From SM1-46 sp002451215 (GTDB taxonomy: Bacteria > Pseudomonadota > Gammaproteobacteria > Acidiferrobacterales > Sulfurifustaceae): a stretch of 64,000 nt of DNA. Of this stretch, positions 26,145 to 34,168 are shown piece by piece. The translations under genes were made by a program, and so were the position numbers. Under the pieces are notes generated by a model, which was not told where the DNA came from, searched no databases, and worked only from the letters and a program-made list of their open reading frames with translations. The first letter of the stretch is position 1; each line of letters starts with the position of its first letter. Location of the stretch: positions 1-64,000 of the forward strand of contig DKBM01000048.1 in the NCBI GenBank assembly GCA_002451215.1, written 5' to 3'.

Positions 26145-28483
26145 TCAGACCGTCAGCGGATTGGGCTTTGACGGATCCAGACCATAGCGCTTGATGGCCT
26201 CCGCGACGCGATCACGATCGACGGTGCCCTCCTCGGCAAGCGAGGCGAGACTTGTAACGACAACCCAGTGACGGTCGACCTCAAAAAAGTAGCGCAGCTT
26301 CTCTCGGGTGTCGGAGCGACCAAAGCCATCGGTACCAAGTACCTTGTAGCGACGCGGCACGAACCGGCGAATCTGGTCTGCGAAGGCGCGCACATAATCA
26401 GTCGAAGCGATGACCGGACCCGCCGTGTCTTTAAGGCACTGTTCGACATGCGACGGACGCGGTGCTTCGGTCGGATGTAGCAGGTTCCAGCGTTCCGAAT
26501 CAGCGCCGTCGCGCGCGAGCAAGGTGAAGCTCGGACAACTCCATACATCGGCCTCAACGCCCCAGTCCTGCTTGAGCAGTGTGGCGGCGGCAATGACCTC
26601 GCGCAGGATGGTACCGGAACCAAGCAGCTGCACCCGCGGCGCGCTGCCGACGTCCCCCTTCTTCAACAAGTACATGCCCTTCAGGATGTCCTGCTCGGCC
26701 CCTTTGGGCATGGCCGGATGCTCGTAGTTCTCGTTCATCACGGTGATGTAGTAGTAGACGTCCTCCTGCTCCTTGTACATGCGACGCAGGCCATCCTGAA
26801 TGATCACGGCAAGCTCATACGTGAAGGTCGGGTCATAGGGAACGCAGTTTGGAATGCCCGCCGCCCATACATGGGAGTGCCCATCCTCGTGCTGCAGGCC
26901 CTCACCGTTGAGCGTGGTGCGTCCCGCGGTACCGCCGAGGAGGAACCCTCGCGCGCGCGAGTCGCCGGCGGCCCACCACAAGTCGCCCGTGCGCTGCAGA
27001 CCGAACATCGAATAGAAGATGAAAAACGGAATCATCGGCACGCCGTGCGTCGAATACGACGTTGCCGCGGCGATCCACGAGCACATTGCGCCGGCTTCGT
27101 TGATGCCCTCCTGCAGGATCTGGCCGCTCTTGTCCTCCTTGTAGAACATGAGCTGGTCCTTGTCCTGNNACCAATACGCTCAGGATGCGAACGAAAGCCA
27201 TGGTGGTTGATATCTCGCGCCCTTCACCGGTTGCCTTGAGCATGGCCTCGAATGCCGAGAGCGGTGGCACTTCAAGTGCCGCCGCCTTGCCGCGTCGCAG
27301 GTGCAGAAATCCGCCGAGCGCCTCGCGCCGACCTTTCATGTACTGGTACTCTGGCGAATCTTCGGCCGGCTTGAGATATTCAAGATGTTCGAGCTGCTCA
27401 TCGGTAAGCGGCAGCTTGAAGCGATCGCGAAACGCCTTAATCGAGGTGGTACCCATCTTCTTCTGCTGATGGGTGATGTTCTGCGCCTCGCCAGACTCGC
27501 CCATGCCGTAACCCTTAACGGTCTTGGCAAGAATCACGGTCGGTTGGCCCTTGTGGTTCACGGCGGCATGATAGGCTGCATAAACCTTGTGTGGATCGTG
27601 CCCGCCGCGGTTCAGGCGCCAGATGTCGTCGTCTGCCCAGCTGGCGACCATCTCCTTGAGCTCCGGATACTTGCCGAAGAAGTGCTNNCAGGTTGCAGTT
27701 GATGACGAAGATGAGATTGTCGAGGTTCTCGCGCGCCGCCATGCCGATCGCGCCGAGCGACTCCGGCTCGTCCGCTTCGCCGTCACCAAGGAAGCACCAG
27801 ACCTTTCTGCCTTCGGTGTTCGCAATTCCGCGATCGTTCAGATACTTCATGAAGCGGGCCTGGTAGATCGCCTGGATTGGGCCAAGCCCCATGGAGACGG
27901 TCGGAAACTGCCAAAACTTCGGCATCAGCCACGGATGCGGGTACGACGAAATGCCCTTGCCATCGACTTCGCGCCGAAAATTGTCAAGCCGTTCCGCGGT
28001 GAGCCCACCGAGCATGTAGGCGCGCGCGTAGATGCCGGGCGATGAATGCCCCTGCACATACACCAGATCCCCCCCGTGACTCTCAGAGGCACCATGCCAG
28101 AAGTGGTTGTAGCCGACGTCATATAGCGTGGCCGCCGAGGCGAAGCTCGCAATGTGCCCGCCAAGGTTCGAATCTCCCTTGTTGGCCTTCAGCACCATGG
28201 CAAGCGCATTCCATCGTACGAACGCACGAAGGCGGTATTCGAGGGCCTGGTCGCCAGGTGAGCGAACCTCCTTGTCGGGCGGAATAGTGTTCGTGTAGGC
28301 GGTGTTGGCCGAGTACGGAACATCGATGCCGGCAGCACGCGCGAGCTCAATCTGCTTTTGAATGAGGTAATACGCGCGCTCCGGACCTTCCTGCTGAATC
28401 ACCGCAGCGAGCGCGTCGAGCCACTCCTGGGTCTCGACGGCGTCAGCATCGGTGTGTAGGGGAATCGGATTGACGGCAGCCAT
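26145..28483 (-). CDS. aceE: Pyruvate dehydrogenase E1 (homodimeric AceE), two gaps
   Basis: TPP-dependent decarboxylase that starts the pyruvate dehydrogenase reaction. Three frames must be joined. 27689-28483 holds the N terminus and TPP motif (FLGDGEADEPES to INCNL). 27170-27686 contains KTVKGYGMGESGE. 26145-27167 holds MFYKEDKSGQILQEGINEAGAM to the C terminus. Against typical AceE, about 65 and 35-40 residues are missing at the NNs. GAGGAATTGAATC precedes the ATG. An inverted repeat at 28558-28577 lies in its upstream region. Confidence 0.94.
27168..27169. other. Assembly gap NN in aceE (middle)
   Basis: Frame change; about 35-40 conserved residues are absent. Confidence 0.8.
27687..27688. 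other. Assembly gap NN in aceE (after TPP motif)
   Basis: Frame change just after INCNL; about 65 residues are absent. Confidence 0.8.
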
Positions 28484-28854
28484 GATTCAATTCCTCATCT
28501 CAATCCACCAACAGTGGCGGGGTTGGGCAACATGATCTGGGATGTTTGAGTCTGAATCGGATCCCGGACAGGATCCGTACCCCGTTACGGCCGGGCACGC
28601 CGGCTATGGAAGATGTCGAGCATTGCCTTGCGGACAGGGCACGTCTGGCCACTAGTTTTCATGATGTCCCCTGAAAGTCCGGGTGGGGAGCCAGGCACCC
28701 TGAGGAGCAACCAGGCATGACCGATATATATGCCGGTGTTGTCTCCCGCATGCGCGCGGTATGATCGTTATTTTGCTAAGTCCGGTCAAGTAAAAGGATT
28801 TTGTTCCCGGCTTCCTCACCCATAGACGCCATCAATACCGACAAAGAGAACACG
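28484..28854. promoter_or_regulatory. Divergent intergenic region aceE / aminopeptidase
   Basis: 371 bases without a gene. Towards aceE there is an inverted repeat CGGATCC (28558-28564) / GGATCCG (28571-28577), about 75 bases upstream of the aceE ATG, that could be an operator. Towards the aminopeptidase there is a candidate sigma-70 promoter, TTGTCT (28739-28744), 15 bases, TATGAT (28760-28765). I see no riboswitch or tRNA. A 15-codon frame near 28717 has little support. Confidence 0.5.
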
Positions 28855-30351
28855 ATGCTGACAGATCTGCCCAAGATCACGCAGAAAGCCGACCCGTTGT
28901 CCCAGAGACTCGTCGATTTGCACCAGAACGTCATTGTGCTGCTTCCGAAGGCGTTCAAGGAGCTGAAGCGATTGCCTTACGGCCAGGCCATTGCCCGCGC
29001 TGCCGAGCGCCGCGACGTCAAGCTTGGGGGTGAGCCGCTGGTCATTGAATTCCCGAACGACAAGGGTACTCGCGCGGCACTTGTCGGGCTGGAGCAGAAC
29101 ATTTCCACCTTCGACCTGCTATCCGTCGCGCGCAAACTTGTAGCCGCGCATCGCCCGGACCGCCCGCGTGGCATCGCCGTCTTCTGTCACGGGCTGGATG
29201 ACGTGCTCGCGCAGCGCGCTTTCGAGGCGGTAGTCGCAGCCACGCTGGCGGCAAACTTCGCGTTGCCGGAATTCAAGAGCAAGCCGGATAAACGGGTGCC
29301 GATTCGGGAAATCGCCCTTTGTGGCAGCACTAAGATCGACCTCACGCGCGCGATTGCCGAATCACGCGGCAACAACCTCGCCCGCTATCTCACCGCCCTG
29401 CCTCCCAACGAGCTCACGCCTTCGCACTATCGCCGGCGCGTCGAGACGCTCGCCAGACAGTTTCGATGGAAAGCCGAGTTCTGGGACCTGAAGAAACTGC
29501 GACGCCTTGGTGCCGGTGCGTTTGTCGCAGTCGCCCAAGGCAGCCCCGAACCGGACGCAGGTATCCTCCGCTTGCGTTATTCCCCGCGGCGCAAATCCTC
29601 CAGGGGCGCCCTCGCCCTGGTCGGCAAGGGCATCTGTTTCGACACCGGCGGCACCAATCTCAAACCGGCGCGCCACATGCACGGCATGCACGAGGACATG
29701 GAGGGCTCGGCGGTGGCGCTCGGAACCCTGCTCGCGCTTACCGAGCTCAAGGTCGACTTTCCGGTGGAATGCTGGCTCGCGCTCGCGCAAAACCATATCG
29801 GCCCGAACGCCTACAAGCAGAACGACGTGGTGAAGGCGGCGAACGGCAAGACCATCGAGGTGATGCATACCGATGCCGAGGGCAGGATGGTCCTTGCTGA
29901 CACGCTCTATTTTGCCTCGAAACAGAAACCGCGACTCATCATCGACTATGCGACGCTCACCGGCTCGTGCGTCGCGGCGCTCAGTACGCGGTTGAGCGGC
30001 GCGTTCACCAACCGCAGCGACTGGATCTCACTGCTCATCAAGGCGGGGGAAGACTCCGGCGAACGCGTGTGGCCGTTTCCACTGCCGGAGGATTTCAAGT
30101 CGGCTCTGAAGAGCGACATCGCGGACATCAAGCAATGCACGCTCGACAACGACGCCGATCACATCCTTGCGGCGATGTTCCTCAAGGAATTCATCGAAGG
30201 TGACCCAGCGTGGATCCACATCGATCTCTCCGCCGGAAACCACAAGGGCGGTCTCGCGCACATTCCGACCGATGTCACTGGCTTTGGTGTGCGTGTATCG
30301 CTTGATCTCGTTCTGCGCGAGAAGATGACGGGTAGAGGGCGGCTCGCTTGA
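28855..30351 (+). CDS. M17 leucyl aminopeptidase family protein
   Basis: A cytosolic metallo-aminopeptidase of 498 residues from the ATG at 28855 (the ORF could begin at 28801). The catalytic half carries LVGKGICFDTGGTNLKP (metal-binding lysine and aspartate), AVALGTLLALTELKVDF and HTDAEGRMVLADTLYFAS with the paired aspartate and glutamate and catalytic arginine. The usual NTDAEGR is HTDAEGR here. The N-terminal half is a divergent macro-like domain. It is followed by a small membrane-protein pair. Confidence 0.88.
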   Translation: MLTDLPKITQKADPLSQRLVDLHQNVIVLLPKAFKELKRLPYGQAIARAAERRDVKLGGEPLVIEFPNDKGTRAALVGLEQNISTFDLLSVARKLVAAHRPDRPRGIAVFCHGLDDVLAQRAFEAVVAATLAANFALPEFKSKPDKRVPIREIALCGSTKIDLTRAIAESRGNNLARYLTALPPNELTPSHYRRRVETLARQFRWKAEFWDLKKLRRLGAGAFVAVAQGSPEPDAGILRLRYSPRRKSSRGALALVGKGICFDTGGTNLKPARHMHGMHEDMEGSAVALGTLLALTELKVDFPVECWLALAQNHIGPNAYKQNDVVKAANGKTIEVMHTDAEGRMVLADTLYFASKQKPRLIIDYATLTGSCVAALSTRLSGAFTNRSDWISLLIKAGEDSGERVWPFPLPEDFKSALKSDIADIKQCTLDNDADHILAAMFLKEFIEGDPAWIHIDLSAGNHKGGLAHIPTDVTGFGVRVSLDLVLREKMTGRGRLA

Positions 30352-30435
30352 AATTTCCCCCAATCTCCCTTACCCTCCGCCCGACAAAAGTAGTCAGGTA
30401 TTCCAACCGCACACGCTCTCGTAGAGGAAACAACC

Positions 30436-30534
30436 ATGAAGAACCCATTGGATTCGATCTGGGGCACGATCATTTCGGGCCTGGTGCTGACGGCGATTCT
30501 GTTCGTCTTTGTAGCGAACTTCCTGGTGAAGTAG
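30436..30534 (+). CDS. 32-residue single-helix membrane protein
   Basis: A very short gene, ATG at 30436 to TAG at 30532-30534, with AGAGGAAAC upstream as ribosome-binding site. A polar start (MKNPLDSIWG) precedes one hydrophobic helix of about 20 residues ending VANFLVK. It lies 56 bases before a PuuD-like membrane protein in the same direction. I infer a small accessory subunit for that protein; no family is recognised. Confidence 0.7.
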   Translation: MKNPLDSIWGTIISGLVLTAILFVFVANFLVK

Positions 30535-30590
30535 TCGCGCGCACTCTACACATCCCCAACCAACACTGAAGCGAATTCGGGAGACTCACG

Positions 30591-30962
30591 ATGGAACTCG
30601 TCATTGACCGCTGGCTGCACGTCCTCGCAGGCATCACCTGGATCGGCCTGCTCTACTACTTCAACCTCGTGCAGGCCGTCGCCCTGCCGAAGGCCAAGGC
30701 CGACAACACCGCGGCAGGGATCACGAAGCATATCGCCCCGCTCGCCCTGCTCTGGTTCCGGTGGGCGGCACTCGCGACCTGGCTCTCGGGCGCCTATTAT
30801 CTTGAACGCTCGGGCATCGGCCTTGGCAATGCCTTTCTCTTGAAGGGCGCGGCGGCTCCGATTGGCATTGGCGCCTGGCTCGGCACCATCATGCTGTTCA
30901 ACGTCTGGGTGCTGATCTGGCCGAACCAGAAGAAAGTGCTCGGCATTGTCCCGGCCGATGAT
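30591..30962 (+). CDS. PuuD-like urate hydroxylase-type membrane protein, 3' end lost in gap
   Basis: An integral membrane protein resembling the N-terminal domain of PuuD-type proteins, with a haem-like histidine pattern. The open part is 124 codons: WLHVLAGITWIGLLYYFNLVQ, KHIAPLALLWFRWAALATWLSG and APIGIGAWLGTIMLFNVWVLIWPNQKKVLGI give about four helices. The NN at 30963 cuts off the C terminus. The urate connection is not supported by neighbours; an electron-transfer or haem-binding role is as likely. A terminator follows at 30970. Confidence 0.75.
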
Positions 30963-30964
30963 NN
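30963..30964. other. Assembly gap NN after PuuD-like gene
   Basis: Truncates the coding sequence; the real stop codon is not visible. Confidence 0.8.
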
Positions 30965-30969
30965 CTGCC

Positions 30970-31000
30970 AAAAAGGCCCGGCCCGGTGCCGGGCCTTTTT
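30970..31000 (+). terminator. Intrinsic terminator
   Basis: AAAAAGGCCCGGC (30970-30982), a 5-base loop, GCCGGGCCTTTTT (30988-31000). It ends the PuuD-like operon. Confidence 0.88.
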
Positions 31001-31051
31001 CATTCTGGCTCTTGGCAGTACCCCCAAACAGAACTAGAATTTTTCTTTAGC

Positions 31052-31078
31052 AGCGCCCTAGAGGGCGCTTTTCTTTTT
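31052..31078 (+). terminator. Terminator-like hairpin abutting argD start
   Basis: AGCGCCC (31052-31058), loop TAGA, GGGCGCT (31063-31069), then TTTTCTTTTT ending one base before the argD ATG at 31079. The hairpin leaves no room for a Shine-Dalgarno sequence. It could be an attenuator, or the end of an upstream transcript with argD started internally at 31091. Confidence 0.6.
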
Positions 31079-32134
31079 ATGACTCATCTCATGCATACCT
31101 ACGGTCGACTGCCCGTCACCTTTTCGCACGGTGAGGGTGCCTGGCTATGGGACACCGATGGACGCAAATACCTTGACGGCTTGTCAGGCGTCGCGGTCTG
31201 CGGCCTGGGGCACGCGCACCCGGCAATCGCGAAGGCCATCTGCGATCAGGCCGGCAAACTCATCCATACGTCAAATTGGTACCAGGTCGACCTGCAGCAG
31301 AAGCTGGCTGGCGAGCTATGCCGTCTTTCCGGCATGGAGACGGTGTTCTTTTCGAACTCCGGCGCCGAGGCGAACGAGGCGGCCATCAAGCTGGCCCGCC
31401 TCTACGGCCACCAGCGCAAGATCGGCAATCCGACCATCATTGTCACCGAGGGCAGTTTCCACGGCCGCACCCTCGCAACGCTATCGGCCACCGGCAACCG
31501 CAAGATCCAGGCTGGCTTCGAGCCGCTGGTGNNCGGGTATCTCTCGGGCTTGCGGCAGCTCTGTGACCAACGCGGCTGGCTGCTAATGCTCGACGAGATT
31601 CAGACCGGCGTGGGACGCACTGGACGCTGGTTCGCCTGCCAACACGAAAATGTGTTGCCCGACGTCATGACGCTCGCTAAAGGGCTCGGCAATGGCGTAC
31701 CGATCGGCGCCTGTCTCGCGCGCGGCGCCGCAGCCAGCGTGTTTCAGCCGGGCAACCACGGTTCGACGTTCGGCGGCAATCCACTCGCCTGCCGCGCGGG
31801 TCTCGCCGTATTGGAAACGATTGGACAAGAGAACCTTTGTGAGCGCGCGGCATCGCTTGGCAAGCGAATGCTGACTGGCCTGGAAAAGCATCTCGCGGGG
31901 GCCAAGGGCATACGCGAGATTCGCGGCAAGGGCCTGATGCTTGCAGTCGAACTGGACCGGCCTTGCCGCGAAATCATGACCCGTGCGCTCGAGCGGAGCC
32001 TGCTGGTCAACGTCACTGCCGATACTGTTGTCCGCCTGCTCCCGCCGCTCATTCTGAGTGACGCTGAAGCCGACCAGCTGGTTGAGGGGCTCTCGCCGGT
32101 GATTCTCGAGTTTCTCGGCGAGACCGCGAAGTGA
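31079..32134 (+). CDS. argD: Acetylornithine aminotransferase ArgD, internal gap
   Basis: PLP enzyme of arginine biosynthesis (acetylornithine/succinyldiaminopimelate aminotransferase type). Start ATG 31079 (MTHLMHTYGRLP); 31091 is an alternative. Visible: FFSNSGAEANEAAIKLARLYG, TEGSFHGRTLATLSATGN, LDEIQTGVGRTG, LAKGLGNGVPIGA with the PLP lysine, and TFGGNPLACRAGL. The NN at 31532 removes about 45 residues while keeping the frame. The stop overlaps the argF start. Confidence 0.93.
   Translation: MTHLMHTYGRLPVTFSHGEGAWLWDTDGRKYLDGLSGVAVCGLGHAHPAIAKAICDQAGKLIHTSNWYQVDLQQKLAGELCRLSGMETVFFSNSGAEANEAAIKLARLYGHQRKIGNPTIIVTEGSFHGRTLATLSATGNRKIQAGFEPLVXGYLSGLRQLCDQRGWLLMLDEIQTGVGRTGRWFACQHENVLPDVMTLAKGLGNGVPIGACLARGAAASVFQPGNHGSTFGGNPLACRAGLAVLETIGQENLCERAASLGKRMLTGLEKHLAGAKGIREIRGKGLMLAVELDRPCREIMTRALERSLLVNVTADTVVRLLPPLILSDAEADQLVEGLSPVILEFLGETAK
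31532..31533. other. Assembly gap NN in argD
   Basis: About 45 residues, including a VEPIQGEGG-type block, are missing compared with typical ArgD. Confidence 0.8.
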
Positions 32135-32839
32135 CCGCGCGCCATTTCCTTACGCTCTTCGATCTCGAACCGGCCACGCTCAAGCAATTGCTCGCGCGGG
32201 CAAGCGAGTTGAAGCGCCTGCAGCGCGAGGGAAAGCGCCACATGCCGCTTTCGGGCAAGGTGCTTGCCATGGTTTTCGAAAAGGCCTCGACGCGCACGCG
32301 GGTGTCGTTCGAGGCGGGCATGGCGCAGCTCGGCGGCGCGAGCATGTTTCTCTCGCCNNGCACGCGGCGACATTGCCGGACGCGTGGTCGGCTGGGTGGG
32401 GGACGGCAATAACGTCTGCCACTCGTGGATGCAGGCTGCTCGCCAGTTTGGCTTCACCCTGCGCGTCGCCACACCAAAGGGCTACGAACCGAATCCCGAA
32501 ATTACGAAGGCGTGCGGCACCAGTGTGTCGTTGCTAAAAGACCCGCGCGAGGCGGTTCGCGCTGCGGATGCGGTGGTAACCGACACCTGGGCAAGCATGG
32601 GCCAGGAGGCGGAGAAGACACAGAGACTGAAGGATTTTGCGGGCTACACGGTCGACCAAACACTCATGGCGCTCGCGCACAGGGATGCGATCTTCCTCCA
32701 CTGCCTGCCCGCCTATCGCGACTACGAGGTAGCGCGCGAAGTCATCGATGGACCACAAAGCGTCGTCTGGGACGAGGCCGAGAATCGCCTCCATGCCCAG
32801 AAGGCGCTGCTTGAGTTATTGCTCGGCGCCAAGCCGTAA
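32131..32839 (+). CDS. argF: Ornithine carbamoyltransferase ArgF, internal gap
   Basis: Makes citrulline from ornithine and carbamoyl phosphate. The N-terminal part (32131-32357) has the carbamoyl-phosphate motif STRTRVSFE. After the NN the frame is shifted and continues with GRVVGWVGDGNNVCHSWM, DTWASMGQE and the catalytic FLHCLPAYR. About 65 residues (including the typical NGLTxxxHPCQ block) are missing. It starts with GTG overlapping argD (GTGA). With argG at 22 kb, it covers the last steps of arginine synthesis except argH. Confidence 0.92.
32358..32359. other. Assembly gap NN in argF
   Basis: Frame change, roughly 195 bases missing. Confidence 0.8.
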
Positions 32840-32892
32840 AGCGGGGACAATCTTCACGCTGAAGGGCAATACGGTGTGCGGACCGGTTTGCT

Positions 32893-34017
32893 ATGATCCC
32901 CGCGAACTTTCCCAAGAGTGCGAACAGCGTGTCGTATCTGCTTGAACTGCGTGACCTCGCCTGCCGCTATGACGATCGCCTGGTCGTGCGCGGGCTAGGC
33001 ATGCACGTCGAAGCAGGCAGCATCGCCTGCCTGCTGGGACCCTCCGGCTGTGGCAAAACCACCGTCCTGCGCGCCATCGCCGGGTTCCATCCGCCCGAAT
33101 CAGGCGAGATTCTAATTAACGGACGGCGTGTGTCGGCGCGCGGCTTCATGTTGCCGCCCGAAAAGCGCCGCCTCGGAATGGTCTTTCAGGATCACGCGCT
33201 TTTTCCACACCTGACCGTGGCGGACAATATTGCCTTCGGCGTGCGCAATTCCACTGCCGCGGAGCGCCGGGCGATAATCGATGAGATGCTGGGGGTCGTG
33301 GGACTCCACGATATCGGCGCCCGATATCCGCACGAGCTTTCTGGCGGACAGCAGCAGCGAGTGGCCCTCGCCCGCGCGCTTGCGCCAAAACCCGACCTGA
33401 TCCTGATGGATGAGCCGTTCTCGAGCCTCGACGTAGACCTGCGCGAACGGTTGGGGCAGGAAGTGCGCGAAATCCTCAAGCGCGAAGGCACCACGGTAGT
33501 ACTCGTCACCCATGACCAGCACGAGGCGTTCGCGCTCGGCGATTTCGTTGGTGTGATGCAGGAGGGACGGCTGCTGCAGTGGGATACGCCGTACAACCTC
33601 TACCACGAGCCGAATTGCCGCTTCGTCGCGGACTTCATCGGCCAGGGCGTGTTGCTGCCCGGCACCCTGCTCGCACCTGATACGGTCGAGACCGAGCTCG
33701 GCATCTACCGCGGGCATCGGGCCCAGAGCCTGCCAAAGGGCACCCGGGTGGAAGTGCTGCTCCGCCCGGACGATATTGTTCCCGACTCAGAAAGCCCGCT
33801 GCGCGCCGAGGTAGTCCACAAGGCCTTCAAGGGGGCGGAAATCCTCTATACCCTGCAGCTCGCGAGCGGCGGGCGGCTGCTTTCGCTGTTCCCGAGCCAT
33901 GCCGACCACTCTCTGGGCGAGCGAGTCGGAATCCGCGTTCAGGCCGACCACCTGGTCGCCTTTCGACTCGAAGAGTTGGCCGAAACGCCCGCGCGCGCGG
34001 CCCATACCGCTATATAA
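32893..34017 (+). CDS. ABC transporter ATP-binding protein (FbpC/PotA-like), orphan
   Basis: A cytoplasmic ATPase of an importer: Walker A GPSGCGKTT (about 50), Q-loop VFQDHALFPHL, signature LSGGQQQR, Walker B LILMDEPFSSLD, and a C-terminal TOBE domain (about 255-365, VEVLLRPDDIV). It resembles the ferric-iron FbpC and polyamine PotA group. No permease or binding protein lies nearby. The ATG at 32893 sits inside a TATGAT sequence that could be a -10; a GTG at 32929 (VSYLLELRDL) is a credible alternative start. Confidence 0.85.
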   Translation: MIPANFPKSANSVSYLLELRDLACRYDDRLVVRGLGMHVEAGSIACLLGPSGCGKTTVLRAIAGFHPPESGEILINGRRVSARGFMLPPEKRRLGMVFQDHALFPHLTVADNIAFGVRNSTAAERRAIIDEMLGVVGLHDIGARYPHELSGGQQQRVALARALAPKPDLILMDEPFSSLDVDLRERLGQEVREILKREGTTVVLVTHDQHEAFALGDFVGVMQEGRLLQWDTPYNLYHEPNCRFVADFIGQGVLLPGTLLAPDTVETELGIYRGHRAQSLPKGTRVEVLLRPDDIVPDSESPLRAEVVHKAFKGAEILYTLQLASGGRLLSLFPSHADHSLGERVGIRVQADHLVAFRLEELAETPARAAHTAI

Positions 34018-34103
34018 GCACCTATTCATTCAGGGCCTTTCCGGGCCCCGTTCTTGCACCGAAATATGTAGAATTGCCTGACTCGCTGCCGGGGACCCGG
34101 CGC

Positions 34104-34123
34104 GCCGGCGGCTTGCCGCCGGC
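34104..34123. other. GC-rich palindrome upstream of FimX-like gene
   Basis: GCCGGCGGC (34104-34112), TT, GCCGCCGGC (34115-34123), in the 151-base space after the ABC gene. No T-tract follows. Function unknown. Confidence 0.35.
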
Positions 34124-34168
34124 CGCACGGATTTGGCCTAGAATGGAAATCGAGCCTCGAAAAGTCCT

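Noticed and set aside
28717..28765. 15-codon leader peptide before the aminopeptidase
   Set aside because: Weak ribosome site at poor spacing, no arginine, leucine or other attenuator-type run, and it overlaps the candidate promoter.
16179..32359. Programmed frameshifts or pseudogenes in nth, FIST, lpdA, aceE, argF
   Set aside because: Every frame change coincides with NN, and conserved residues are missing. An assembly gap explains it.
32869..32897. Strong promoter for the orphan ABC ATPase
   Set aside because: TATGAT is present, but no -35 hexamer at proper spacing; noted only as a start-codon ambiguity.
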